Shown piece by piece: positions 33,878 through 42,745 of a stretch of DNA of 64,000 nt (the stretch's first letter is position 1; the number at the start of each line of letters is the position of its first letter). The notes beneath the pieces were generated by a model, which was given only the letters and a program-made list of their open reading frames with translations, did not search any database and was not told the DNA's origin. The DNA is from JBFONV01 sp040779335 (GTDB lineage Bacteria; Pseudomonadota; Gammaproteobacteria; Enterobacterales; Alteromonadaceae): the NCBI GenBank assembly GCA_040779335.1, contig JBFONV010000005.1, forward strand, positions 186,001 through 250,000. The letters run 5' to 3'. A program made the position numbers and the translations under genes.

Positions 33878-35200
33878 TTAATTAGGTAGCATTATTTTGA
33901 CAATACAGCCGCGTGAATTTTCATTATTATTAATTGATAAATGTCCTTGATGTGCTTCAATAATTTGCCTACACAACACTAAACCAATACCACTCCCCTG
34001 TTTTTTTGTAGTGTAAAAAGGCGTGAATATATTGTCTATATTTTGAATGCCAACCCCCTGATCAATAATATCAATATACGTTAGTGCTTGCTTTGAATAC
34101 GCTTTTATCATAATTGGCTGAGTTTTATCGTCAGTTGCTTCATCTGCATTCTTAATGAGGTTGATCAGTACTTGTTCAAATTGTACTTCGTCAATCAACA
34201 GAGATTGAATAAGGTCGTTCTCCATTTTAATAACGCGATCGACAAAAAGCGGGATAATTTTGTTAAACAGCGGTTCAATATCAATGCGCTGTTTTTGAGG
34301 TTTAGGTAGATGATTTAACTGTCGATAACTATCAACAAACAACGTCAAACTATTCGCTCGCTCGCTAATGATGGCTAGGCTACTAATCAGTATTTCTGAA
34401 AAATCTTCAGGTAATCCCTGCTTTTTCGACAGTCCTTGTAAGGTATTTGATAACGACGAAATAGGCGCTAGCGAATTATTAATTTCATGGCTAAGCACCC
34501 GGATCAAGTTTTTCCATGCTTGACGTTCATGCTCTCTCAATAAGTGATGGACGTTAGTAATAAAAAACAGTTGATGCTGATGACCATCCTCCCGATATTG
34601 ATCTCTAATGATCTGAAACTCGCCTTTGCCTTGCGCAAAATTCAACGGTAGGACTTGTTTACTGGTGACATTCAGTAATTGCTCAACACCTATTTTTTGC
34701 AGTGGTTTATTGATAACTTGGTTTTGAGTGACATTAAGTAATTTCTCGGCTGCTCGATTGATTAAAGCAATATGGTCTTTTTCGTCAACAGCAATAATCG
34801 CGACATCAATTTGTTGAATGACTTTATCGACAAGTAACTGACTTTCCATTGCAGTAAAGCGCTGTTTAGTTAGTGTATCTGCCAAGTTGTTAATTTGCCC
34901 AACCAATTGTCCCAAGGAATCATCGGATATACTTTTGCGTCCACGCATCGAATAGTCACCATGCGTCATACCTTCCAATAAGTTTGATAACGTTCGAAAC
35001 TGATAAGTGATTTTTTGGTAAACAGTGGTCGCGCAAAAACAGGTCAGACAAAAGATGAAAAGCACTAAAATAACCAATAAATTAACTGAAGCGTCGTAAT
35101 ACAACAAAGTTGCAACAAGCAAGACAGAGGGAACTATTGTCGCAATAAGCAGATACTTAAGTAACTGTTTTTCAAATGTGATATTTTTTGGCTGATTCAA
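33878..35200 (-). CDS. NtrY-like sensor histidine kinase
   Basis: 440 residues. Two membrane spans near the N-terminus (about 14-31 and 35-55) have almost no periplasmic loop, then a HAMP-like linker, a PAS domain (IDVAIIAVDEKDH), an H-box of NtrB/NtrY type (RVLSHEINNSLAPI), an N-box (NLIKNADEA) and G-boxes (DQGVGI, GSGIGLVLC). The short loop suggests it senses membrane or cytosolic signals, possibly the transporter itself. It is the partner of the sigma-54 regulator 90 bp upstream and the last gene of the ABC exporter operon. Confidence 0.9.
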   Translation of the reverse strand: MNQPKNITFEKQLLKYLLIATIVPSVLLVATLLYYDASVNLLVILVLFIFCLTCFCATTVYQKITYQFRTLSNLLEGMTHGDYSMRGRKSISDDSLGQLVGQINNLADTLTKQRFTAMESQLLVDKVIQQIDVAIIAVDEKDHIALINRAAEKLLNVTQNQVINKPLQKIGVEQLLNVTSKQVLPLNFAQGKGEFQIIRDQYREDGHQHQLFFITNVHHLLREHERQAWKNLIRVLSHEINNSLAPISSLSNTLQGLSKKQGLPEDFSEILISSLAIISERANSLTLFVDSYRQLNHLPKPQKQRIDIEPLFNKIIPLFVDRVIKMENDLIQSLLIDEVQFEQVLINLIKNADEATDDKTQPIMIKAYSKQALTYIDIIDQGVGIQNIDNIFTPFYTTKKQGSGIGLVLCRQIIEAHQGHLSINNNENSRGCIVKIMLPN

Positions 35201-35290
35201 ACTAATTTTCTTGTCATTTATTACAAAAACCTCTTCACAATAGCGCGATCGTGGTGACTAGGCTAGATAAGGTTACTCGACAATGCATAA

Positions 35291-36685
35291 CTATAGATTA
35301 TGCTTATCGATTCTACGGTAAAATGAACTTCTGCTAAGTCCCAAAGATTTAGCAGTATTGATCATATTGCCACCACAATGCTGAATTCGACGTTGAATAA
35401 TACCTTTTTCTAATGCTTCGAGTGGTTGGTCAAATTCTTTTTCATCAATCTCAGGAATAATTGTCTGGTTATCGTTGTTTGTATTAACGATAGCTAACTG
35501 TTCAACATCGATTAGTTGATTAGATGTCAAAACAATTGCCCGCTCAATCATATGATTTAATTCGCGAATATTGCCCGGCCAATGATATTGTTTTAACGCC
35601 GATATCGCTGTATCAGAAAATACCATTTTTGGCTTATTGTATTTATTGATAAATATGTTCAAAAAGTAATTGGCCATCGGCAGAATGTCGTCAACGCGCT
35701 CTCGCAGCGGTGGTAACCTAATTTCTACGCTATTTAATCGATAAAACAAATCTTGGCGAAAATGTCCTGCTTCGATCAATTGTTCAATGTTGGCATTAGT
35801 TGCAGAAATAATTCGCGTATCGGCATGTTGAGTTTTACTTGCCCCTACTTTTTCAAACTGACTTGATTCTAATACCCGCAACAACTTACTTTGTTGAGAT
35901 AATGGAATATTACCTATTTCATCGAGAAACAAGCTACCACCGTCTGCTAACTCAAAGCGGCCAATGCGAGTTTCTCTTGCATCTGTAAATGCGCCTTTAA
36001 CATGACCGAACATCTCACTTTCAAATAAATTTTCACTAATCGCTCCCATATTGACATTAACAAGCGACTGTTTAGCGCGCGCCGATAGGGTATGAATATG
36101 TTCAGCCAATAAGCTTTTCCCTGTACCATTATCACCCGTGATCAGTACGTTGATATCGCTCTTTGCTACTTGTTCAGCCATTTTAAGGACACTTTGCATG
36201 CTGGCAGACTCAGCAATAAAGGCATTAAATTGGTGCTGTTCTTGCTTGAGAATTTCGTTTTCTCGATTCAATTTTGCCGATTGATGGAGCTCTTTTGCCA
36301 ATTTTATTTGGGTATCAATAACCTTAAGAACTCGTTCGTTTTCCCACGGTTTCTGAATAAAATCGGCAGCGCCATTTTGCATGGTGCTCACCGCTATATC
36401 AATCGTTGCCCAGCCGGTCATCACAACAATAGGAACGCTTTCGTCAATTTGATTAAGCGCTTTAATCAACGCCAACCCCTCTTCACCCGAAGTGGTGTCC
36501 AGCTTGAAGTTTAAATCAAGACAAACACAATCAATTGACTCTTTTTCAAAAATTTTAGTGACTTGTTCAGGGTGGGAAGCAAGCGTAACCTCGTAACCAT
36601 CACATACCAACAACAATTTCAACGCAGCCAGAATATTATGATCATCATCAGCAACTAAAATGTGTGCTTTTTTACTTGTACTCAA
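35291..36685 (-). CDS. Sigma-54-dependent response regulator (NtrC family)
   Basis: 464 residues. The receiver domain has phospho-acceptor Asp57 (CLDLNF), and the AAA+ domain has Walker A GDNGTGKS (184-191) and Walker B SLFLDEI (251-257). A C-terminal Fis-type helix-turn-helix (NTAKSLGLSRSSFYRR) completes it. The sigma-54 contact loop reads GAFTDA (231-236) instead of the canonical GAFTGA. NtrC-type proteins bind enhancers and remodel sigma-54 polymerase by ATP hydrolysis. It lies 67 bp after the permease gene and is followed by its cognate kinase. The likely target is the sigma-54 promoter at 41232-41249, making the operon self-activating. Confidence 0.92.
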   Translation of the reverse strand: MSTSKKAHILVADDDHNILAALKLLLVCDGYEVTLASHPEQVTKIFEKESIDCVCLDLNFKLDTTSGEEGLALIKALNQIDESVPIVVMTGWATIDIAVSTMQNGAADFIQKPWENERVLKVIDTQIKLAKELHQSAKLNRENEILKQEQHQFNAFIAESASMQSVLKMAEQVAKSDINVLITGDNGTGKSLLAEHIHTLSARAKQSLVNVNMGAISENLFESEMFGHVKGAFTDARETRIGRFELADGGSLFLDEIGNIPLSQQSKLLRVLESSQFEKVGASKTQHADTRIISATNANIEQLIEAGHFRQDLFYRLNSVEIRLPPLRERVDDILPMANYFLNIFINKYNKPKMVFSDTAISALKQYHWPGNIRELNHMIERAIVLTSNQLIDVEQLAIVNTNNDNQTIIPEIDEKEFDQPLEALEKGIIQRRIQHCGGNMINTAKSLGLSRSSFYRRIDKHNL

Positions 36686-36751
36686 CTTACTGTTCCTATT
36701 CTGAAAAGTTGAGCGTTATACGATGATAACGCTCAAATTCATTAACGTCTT

Positions 36752-39172
36752 TTATTCATATCGAAGTGCTGAACTTGGCTCTAATCCAATTGCCCGTTTT
36801 GCCGGAGCGTAGGTCGCAAAGCTTACAACTATCGCGATAATCGCAGGGATCAGTGCAAAAACGATGTAATAAAAGTTAGATTCAGGTCCAACTAATTGAA
36901 CAATTCCCTGGCTGGCTAAAAACCCAATCGGTAATCCAAATGCCAACCCTATAATTAATTGGATCCAACCTTGCTTCATTAACATCGCCATAACTTTTTT
37001 ATCGGTCGCCCCAATAGCACGTCTAATGCCTATTTCTTGAGTTCGCCTATTGGTGCTATTTGAAATAACCCCATAAATGCCACTTGACGCCAATAATAAA
37101 GCACATAATGCAAATATTCCAAAAAGATCCCTAACAAATGTCATTCCACCTGTTCCACGTCTCAACCTTTCAGTCAAACTATCAATATTGTATGCTGGAA
37201 TTTCAGGATCAACGCTGGCTACCGCTGAAACCAATGATTCAATATATCGGCTTGGTTCACCTTGTACGTCAATAAATATTGACATAAAACGTCGCGGATT
37301 TTGTGTAAAGGGCAAGTAAGCCGTTGGACGATATTTTACATTCGAAAAAGGTTGCCCTTGTATAACATGTCCGACAACACCCACTATGGTTAGCCATTCT
37401 GTATCACCATCCATATATTTGAATCTTTTCCCTAATGGGGATGAATTGGGCCAATACTTTTGTGCCATCGATTCTGTGATAATGGCAACAGGCAATGATG
37501 TTTTTTGATCTCTACTATCAAAAAATCGCCCTTCTAGTAATGTCATACCCATAGCTTCCATACTGTTTGCATAGCTATGGATGGCACCTGTGAGTGGATA
37601 TTGATTGTCCACCACTTCAAATCCTTCCGGCTGAAAAGCCCCATACCATGAGCCATTGCCTGGCAAGCTTGATAGAGCACCCGCCTTATCAACTCCTGGA
37701 ATGCTTTCAAGTTTAGTAAGAACTCGTTCATAATATTGAATACGATCACTATCTTCTGCATAAGTAGCCTCTGGTAAACCAACTCGTGCAGTCAATTTAT
37801 GAGACACATTAACGCCATAATCGGTATTATCAACTTCTTGTAAAAGTACATACAATACACCTGATAAGCTTAACAAAACACAAGATAAAGTTACCTCAAG
37901 TATTACTAATATTTTATTGAAACGACCAGCTTTTTTCCCAATAGAGCCACGTGTACCATCACGCAGTACCGCGTTAAAATCTCCGCTCGACATTTTCCAC
38001 GCAGGAACAATACCCGTTAACACCGCAGTTGATACAATGATAATAATAGACTTTATTACTAGCTCGGTGTCTAGGGACATTGTCCACCAAAAAGGTACAT
38101 CAATAGGCATCATTTTCGGCAGTACTGTAGTAAGTATTTCTAACCCCAACGCAGCTAAAAACAAGCCAAAAATACCACCTAGGGCACAAATAATGACACT
38201 TTCCCACATCATTTGCATAATCAAACGTCGACGCGGTGCGCCTAACGCAACTCTAATTGCTGTTTCTTTAGCACGCTCACTAGCGCGAGCTAACAATAAG
38301 TTACCCACATTGACACACGCTAGTACAAGTACGAAGATCACTGCTGTGCTCATCAAACCAACAATCATGTTAGAGCCATTACCCATCATCGCTTTTTGAA
38401 AGGTGGTAATGTATGCGCTGGTTTTGTTATTGGTTTCAGGATAAAGTCCAGCAAGTTCTTTCATTATCCCCTTGAGCTCTTGGCTAGCGCTTTCCAAGCT
38501 TACTTCAGGTTTTTTCTTAACATAAATACCCACATGAGGTGCTTCGTTGCGAGATAAACGGCTAGCATCTGCGATGAGTGGCAACCAAACTTCAACAGCA
38601 TTAGGAAATAAATACCCTTCTGGCATCACTCCCACTATTTGCGTCTCTACGCCATTTATTTTTGCCGTTTTACCGACTATGGCTTGATCGTTATTGAAAT
38701 AATTTTTCCAAATTTCAAACCCTATTACTGCTACTGGCTGTGCGCCCTCGATAGTATCTTCATTATTTAGAGCTCGTCCTAGCATTGGATTTGTACTGGT
38801 AAACTCAAACATATTGGCTTCGGTCACAACACCAGCATAGCGTTGTGCTCTATCGCCGTTGCTTAAGTTAGCAGTGGCACGATAATATGCACCAATTTGA
38901 TTGTAACTGGTGCTTTGCGTTTTTATCGTTTCATAATCCTGCAACAAAATTGAGCCACCGTTATACATAACCCCATCTTGCTCAGCTTCAATTGCATACA
39001 TGTGTTCGCCTTGATCAAAAGGCAGAGGGCGCAACACAATTGCTGATAAAAACGCCAACATAAACACACATAATCCAAGGCCAGCAGCCATTACGGAGAC
39101 CGTCAATGAGGTAAATGCTGGATTTTTTAATAACATGCGATAAGCATATTTAAGATCAAATAACCATTTCAT
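36752..39172 (-). CDS. ABC transporter permease, MacB/FtsX type with duplicated domains
   Basis: 806 residues, about twice the MacB permease unit. Two periplasmic MacB_PCD domains alternate with two FtsX permease cores, giving about eight membrane spans (first at 20-45, a set at 270-390, 425-445, and a final set at 690-800). The motifs ARASERAKETAIRVALGA and NSTNRRTQEIGIRRAIGAT mark the cytoplasmic coupling loops of each FtsX half. Such proteins do not import; they use ATP to drive periplasmic export or mechanotransmission. It starts 12 bp after the ATPase gene. Cargo unknown; related operons handle antimicrobial peptides or lipophilic compounds. Confidence 0.9.
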   Translation of the reverse strand: MKWLFDLKYAYRMLLKNPAFTSLTVSVMAAGLGLCVFMLAFLSAIVLRPLPFDQGEHMYAIEAEQDGVMYNGGSILLQDYETIKTQSTSYNQIGAYYRATANLSNGDRAQRYAGVVTEANMFEFTSTNPMLGRALNNEDTIEGAQPVAVIGFEIWKNYFNNDQAIVGKTAKINGVETQIVGVMPEGYLFPNAVEVWLPLIADASRLSRNEAPHVGIYVKKKPEVSLESASQELKGIMKELAGLYPETNNKTSAYITTFQKAMMGNGSNMIVGLMSTAVIFVLVLACVNVGNLLLARASERAKETAIRVALGAPRRRLIMQMMWESVIICALGGIFGLFLAALGLEILTTVLPKMMPIDVPFWWTMSLDTELVIKSIIIIVSTAVLTGIVPAWKMSSGDFNAVLRDGTRGSIGKKAGRFNKILVILEVTLSCVLLSLSGVLYVLLQEVDNTDYGVNVSHKLTARVGLPEATYAEDSDRIQYYERVLTKLESIPGVDKAGALSSLPGNGSWYGAFQPEGFEVVDNQYPLTGAIHSYANSMEAMGMTLLEGRFFDSRDQKTSLPVAIITESMAQKYWPNSSPLGKRFKYMDGDTEWLTIVGVVGHVIQGQPFSNVKYRPTAYLPFTQNPRRFMSIFIDVQGEPSRYIESLVSAVASVDPEIPAYNIDSLTERLRRGTGGMTFVRDLFGIFALCALLLASSGIYGVISNSTNRRTQEIGIRRAIGATDKKVMAMLMKQGWIQLIIGLAFGLPIGFLASQGIVQLVGPESNFYYIVFALIPAIIAIVVSFATYAPAKRAIGLEPSSALRYE

Positions 39173-39183
39173 ATTATTTCCCC

Positions 39184-39897
39184 TTAGGCTGCATTTGCGC
39201 CGCGCTCTACGGTATTATCAGCGACAATCTTACCATCCAATATTTCAACGATGCGCTCTGCTCGCTGAGCTGATCTTGGATCATGGGTAACCATACATAT
39301 TGTTGCCCCTTCAGCATGCAAGCTATCAAGTAGTGCCATCACAGCTTCTGCATTTTTACTGTCTAAGTTACCTGTAGGCTCATCGGCTAAAATAATGGCG
39401 GGCTTACCAGCAATGGCTCGAGCAACAGCCACACGTTGTTGCTGACCACCAGAGAGTTGTGAAGGAAAGTGATTAGAACGATGCACCATATCAACTTTTT
39501 CAAGGGCAACTTTCACCGCCTCTTTTATTTGTTTTGAAGAGTAATCATCACGATAGGTTAATGGCAGTGCGACGTTTTCTTCAACGGTTAAATCACTGAT
39601 TAGATTGAAAGACTGAAAAATAAAACCGACTTCTTTGTTGCGGATATGTGCACGTTCTGACGTATTTAAATCGATCACTTGATGACTGTTTAACAAGTAC
39701 TCGCCATGTGTCGCAGTGTCGAGTAAACCAAGCACAGATAGTAGTGTTGACTTACCACAGCCTGAGGGGCCAGCAATTGACACATATTCACCCGCATTAA
39801 TGGTTAATTGGATATCAGCTAAAGCATGGGTTTCTACTTCGTCAGTGTAAAAAACTTTCTGAACATTCTTTAATTGTAAAAGTGCTTTTTTAGTCAT
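39184..39897 (-). CDS. ABC transporter ATPase, MacB/LolD type
   Basis: 237 residues. Walker A is GPSGCGKST, the signature is LSGGQQQRVAVARA, Walker B is IILADEPTGNLDS and the switch His is in MVTHDP. The overall sequence matches the MacB/LolD family that powers FtsX-type permeases. It follows the adaptor gene by 35 bp and is followed by the permease gene. Confidence 0.95.
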   Translation of the reverse strand: MTKKALLQLKNVQKVFYTDEVETHALADIQLTINAGEYVSIAGPSGCGKSTLLSVLGLLDTATHGEYLLNSHQVIDLNTSERAHIRNKEVGFIFQSFNLISDLTVEENVALPLTYRDDYSSKQIKEAVKVALEKVDMVHRSNHFPSQLSGGQQQRVAVARAIAGKPAIILADEPTGNLDSKNAEAVMALLDSLHAEGATICMVTHDPRSAQRAERIVEILDGKIVADNTVERGANAA

Positions 39898-39932
39898 GAT
39901 TGATTTCCTTTAAATGTTGTTATTGCGTTGAA

Positions 39933-41186
39933 TTATTTCAATGAAATAGTTTCAAAGCGTTGAATATCTTCGTTTTGAGAAATAATGATTTGGTCACCCG
40001 CTTTTAAGCCAGAAAGCACTTCAATTTGCTGAACTGAGCCACGGCCAAATTCAACTGGAACACGTTTGGCACTTTCGCCATTTTCTGAAAGTTTAAATAG
40101 GCTGGTATTACGGTTACTTTGTGCAAATGAAGGGCGTCGAACAAATAACGCATTGGCTATATTTGCCACTAAAATTTCACCATCAATACTTAAGTCAGGA
40201 CGTGCGTCACTAGGAAGTGGCTCTTGTAAGGCTACATCCACTTGCACTGAGCCATTATTAACTGCGGGCGCAATACGGATCACCTGTCCTTTTATTTGAT
40301 TGTTGCGCGTGTCTATTGTCACATTTTGGCCAATAGCAACTTCACGTATTGCAAGTTCAGGGATCTGTAACTCAGCAATTAATTCATTTTGTTTAGCCAA
40401 TTTAGCCAAGTTACTGCCCATAACAACTTGCTGGCCTGCTTCAATAGCAACATCTTGGACAACACTATCTATAGTTGCCGTTACGCTCAGGTTTTCAACT
40501 TGCTCTTCCATGTTCTGTAACGTTTTACGCATTTTGTTTAGACGTGCTTTCAAGGCATTTTGTTGAGCCACGATGTTTTCTTTCATTTTACTTTCACGTT
40601 GCTGTTCAATCACCCAACGCTGTTTATTTTGTTGGTTTTGTAGTTTTGTTTTCTCAAAATCAAGCTTAGATACCGCTTGAGCACCATTATTAAAAAGTTC
40701 CGTTTCCGCTTTTAAACGCATTTCGACTGATTCGAAATCTAATTTAGCGTTAAATACTTTTGCGGTTTGATCTAACAACTGTGACTCTAACGACACTAAG
40801 GATGCAACCGTTTCAGCTTCCTGCGCCTCAAGCTCCCAGCGAGTTTCTTCTAATTGGCGCTCTAGCTGTGGGTTCGTTAATTCAATCAATAAATCGCCTG
40901 CTTTGACTTGAGCGCCAGGTTTCACCAATACCCTTTCCACTCGGCCTACCACTGACGATGCTATCCAACGAATATCTTTTGGCGTTAACACACCAGGGCC
41001 ACGAACTTTAACGGTGAAGTCACCAGTCTCGACTTTGGCTATTAATAATTTACTGCGATCAGCACTAAAGTCACTACTAACGACGTTTTGGCTAAATAAA
41101 TACACACCAGTAACAACAAGCACAGCAATGACCGGCAATCGTAATTTGTCTAGAAGTGATTTTTTTGGTGTTCTAACAATATCCAT
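39933..41186 (-). CDS. Periplasmic membrane-fusion adaptor (HlyD/MacA type)
   Basis: 417 residues from the ATG at 41186. The longer reading frame (start 41324) is rejected because it would include the predicted sigma-54 promoter. One N-terminal membrane span (about 16-33) is followed by a biotinyl-lipoyl domain (VLVKPGAQVKAGDLL), a long coiled-coil hairpin (about 115-230), a second lipoyl half (IEAGQQVVMGSNLA) and beta-barrel domains (GQNVTIDTRNNQ, GLKAGDQIIIS). It bridges the inner membrane permease and an outer membrane channel, which is not encoded here. First gene of a five-gene operon. Confidence 0.9.
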   Translation of the reverse strand: MDIVRTPKKSLLDKLRLPVIAVLVVTGVYLFSQNVVSSDFSADRSKLLIAKVETGDFTVKVRGPGVLTPKDIRWIASSVVGRVERVLVKPGAQVKAGDLLIELTNPQLERQLEETRWELEAQEAETVASLVSLESQLLDQTAKVFNAKLDFESVEMRLKAETELFNNGAQAVSKLDFEKTKLQNQQNKQRWVIEQQRESKMKENIVAQQNALKARLNKMRKTLQNMEEQVENLSVTATIDSVVQDVAIEAGQQVVMGSNLAKLAKQNELIAELQIPELAIREVAIGQNVTIDTRNNQIKGQVIRIAPAVNNGSVQVDVALQEPLPSDARPDLSIDGEILVANIANALFVRRPSFAQSNRNTSLFKLSENGESAKRVPVEFGRGSVQQIEVLSGLKAGDQIIISQNEDIQRFETISLK

Positions 41187-41231
41187 AATAATGTTTACAA
41201 CTATATTGAAAAATTTGGCGATAACAGTACT

Positions 41232-41249
41232 GAGCACAAATCGAACCAA
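41232..41249 (-). promoter_or_regulatory. Candidate sigma-54 promoter of the ABC exporter operon
   Basis: On the minus strand TTGG (GG at 41247-41246) and GTGCT (GC at 41235-41234) have exactly 10 nt between GG and GC, the required -24/-12 geometry. The sequence TGGTTCG-ATTT-GTGCT is close to TGGCACG-N4-TTGCW. The predicted start near 41222 gives a leader of about 36 nt to the adaptor ATG. The operon encodes a sigma-54 activator, so the match is meaningful. Confidence 0.6.
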
Positions 41250-41349
41250 AAGTTTAATGTATTGATTTTTATATATAATATATTTTTTGTGGGTTTTGAA
41301 CGTACAAGATGGCCGGCAAAGCATCTCGATTTTGGTACAGCGCGAATTT

Positions 41350-41377
41350 TTAGAGTATCCCGTTTTCGGGATACTCT
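41350..41377. promoter_or_regulatory. Perfect 12-bp inverted repeat, possible activator binding site
   Basis: TAGAGTATCCCG (41350-41361), TTTT, CGGGATACTCTA (41366-41377). It lies about 140 bp upstream of the predicted sigma-54 start, a normal distance for an NtrC-type enhancer. It has no T-run on either strand, so it is less likely to be the terminator of the upstream SYLF gene. Confidence 0.5.
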
Positions 41378-41434
41378 ATGCTCTAAGATAAATAGTTAAG
41401 ATGTTGAATGATTAATATAGCGGGATGATTTATG

Positions 41435-41986
41435 TTAATTAAGGTCGGAATTTTTCCAATATTTAGTACCTTTAACTGTAGCTTGTAGGGCAAGTCCATT
41501 TTCTGTCAGTTGATAAACCGTGATATCCCCAATAGTAACACCACCGCTTACTTGTCCGCCTTTGTCACCCGCCTTGGCAGCAGCATCAGCTTCAGCACCA
41601 AATGCCCAGCCATTATTAACAAAATCATTTAGTGCCTTCGCAGTGTGGAAGACAAAAACTACGCGAAAATCTTTCGCGCCCAATCCAAAACCTATACCAG
41701 CTTCCCCCATGTTCATATAAGTATTCGCGCCCGTACGATTGTTATGAACCATGCCATAACCGCCGCCGGCCGCCATAAATATCAAGTTAATTTGAGCGTT
41801 AGTAAAAGTAGCGTAACCCGCTGAAGACTTAACTTTACTGCGTGCACCAGGACTGGCTTTGTATACGTCGTTAAGCACTTGCTGACTCATTTTTTGAATA
41901 GCGGAGCGTTGCTCGCTGGGGGTATTACCTTTGGCGGCACACCCCATTAATATCAGCACACATAAAACAGAGATAATTTTTTTCAT
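41435..41986 (-). CDS. SYLF-domain (YSC84-like) lipoprotein
   Basis: 183 residues. The lipobox is LILMGC (Cys16), indicating a lipoprotein. The rest is a SYLF/Ysc84 domain: SSAGYATFTNAQINLIF, AAGGGYGMVHNNRTG, GEAGIGFGLGAKDFRVVF, and a glycine-rich AGDKGGQVSGGV. Eukaryotic SYLF proteins bind lipids; the bacterial form is a conserved envelope protein of unclear role. It is monocistronic as far as can be seen, in the same direction as the downstream exporter operon but separated by the palindrome. Confidence 0.9.
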   Translation of the reverse strand: MKKIISVLCVLILMGCAAKGNTPSEQRSAIQKMSQQVLNDVYKASPGARSKVKSSAGYATFTNAQINLIFMAAGGGYGMVHNNRTGANTYMNMGEAGIGFGLGAKDFRVVFVFHTAKALNDFVNNGWAFGAEADAAAKAGDKGGQVSGGVTIGDITVYQLTENGLALQATVKGTKYWKNSDLN

Positions 41987-42077
41987 AGCAATCCTAGTTG
42001 TTTTAACACAGTCAATCAGTATAGCTGAAATTCTATAGTTAACTGGCTTTGTTTATGAGGAATAAAAAGGTAAGTAC

Positions 42078-42674
42078 TTACGAAATTTTTTGCCAAATCA
42101 ATAATTGATTATTCGCGGGCATATTATGATCAAACCAAAGCTTGTAGCCATGATGTTCGGCCAATTCATTAACTTGCTCAAAATCTCGAATACCACTTTC
42201 AATATTGCGCTCTTGCAGCCAAACTTGAAACTCGGCATTACTTTTACTGCTATATTCACCGTCATATTTAAACGGGCCGTAGATGCACAACAAAGTACCG
42301 GGCCTGCTCACTTGAGGCAAAAACTTAAAAAAACTTTTTACCGCTTGCCAGCTCATAATATGCAAAGTGTTAGCGGTGTAGATCAGATCGAATTGTTGCT
42401 TTGGCCAATGAGATTCTTCTATTACATTTAATATTTTCGGAGCAGGAAAGTTATCTAGCTTAGTGTTGACCAGGTTTTGTATAAGTGCGTTAATATTTTC
42501 GGCCACGTCACTTGCTTGCCATACAAGATGCGAAAAATTCTGGCAAAAATGAATGGCATGTTGCCCCGAATAACTGCCAATTTCCAAAACCGACTTAGCT
42601 GTGGAAAATTGCGGCGAAAGTACTTCAGCAATAGCTTGTTTATTGCGCTCGCATGATTCAGAAAAATTAAGCAT
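42078..42674 (-). CDS. DUF938 family SAM-dependent methyltransferase-like protein
   Basis: 198 residues from the ATG at 42674. An upstream ATG at 42710 falls in a hairpin loop and is less likely. Motif I of class I methyltransferases is seen as VLEIGSYSGQHAIHF, followed by the DUF938 marks FDLIYTANTLHIMSW and YGPFKYDGEYSS. Short conserved family with no assigned substrate. It follows the MscS gene in the same direction across a hairpin. Confidence 0.88.
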   Translation of the reverse strand: MLNFSESCERNKQAIAEVLSPQFSTAKSVLEIGSYSGQHAIHFCQNFSHLVWQASDVAENINALIQNLVNTKLDNFPAPKILNVIEESHWPKQQFDLIYTANTLHIMSWQAVKSFFKFLPQVSRPGTLLCIYGPFKYDGEYSSKSNAEFQVWLQERNIESGIRDFEQVNELAEHHGYKLWFDHNMPANNQLLIWQKIS

Positions 42675-42696
42675 ATAATAATGTTCGATACTAACT

Positions 42697-42726
42697 AATA
42701 CTGCACACATAAAAGGTGCAGTATTA
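42697..42726 (-). repeat. 11-bp inverted repeat between the MscS and DUF938 genes
   Basis: TAATACTGCAC (42697-42707) and GTGCAGTATTA (42716-42726) pair perfectly with an 8-nt loop. It lies between two same-strand genes, so it may act as a weak terminator or processing site. No T-run follows on the minus strand. Confidence 0.5.
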
Positions 42727-42745
42727 ACTTAGTCATCCTCTGTAT

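Noticed and set aside
41187..41324. Longer N-terminus for the membrane-fusion adaptor
   Set aside because: It would contain the predicted sigma-54 promoter and put 46 atypical residues before the membrane span.
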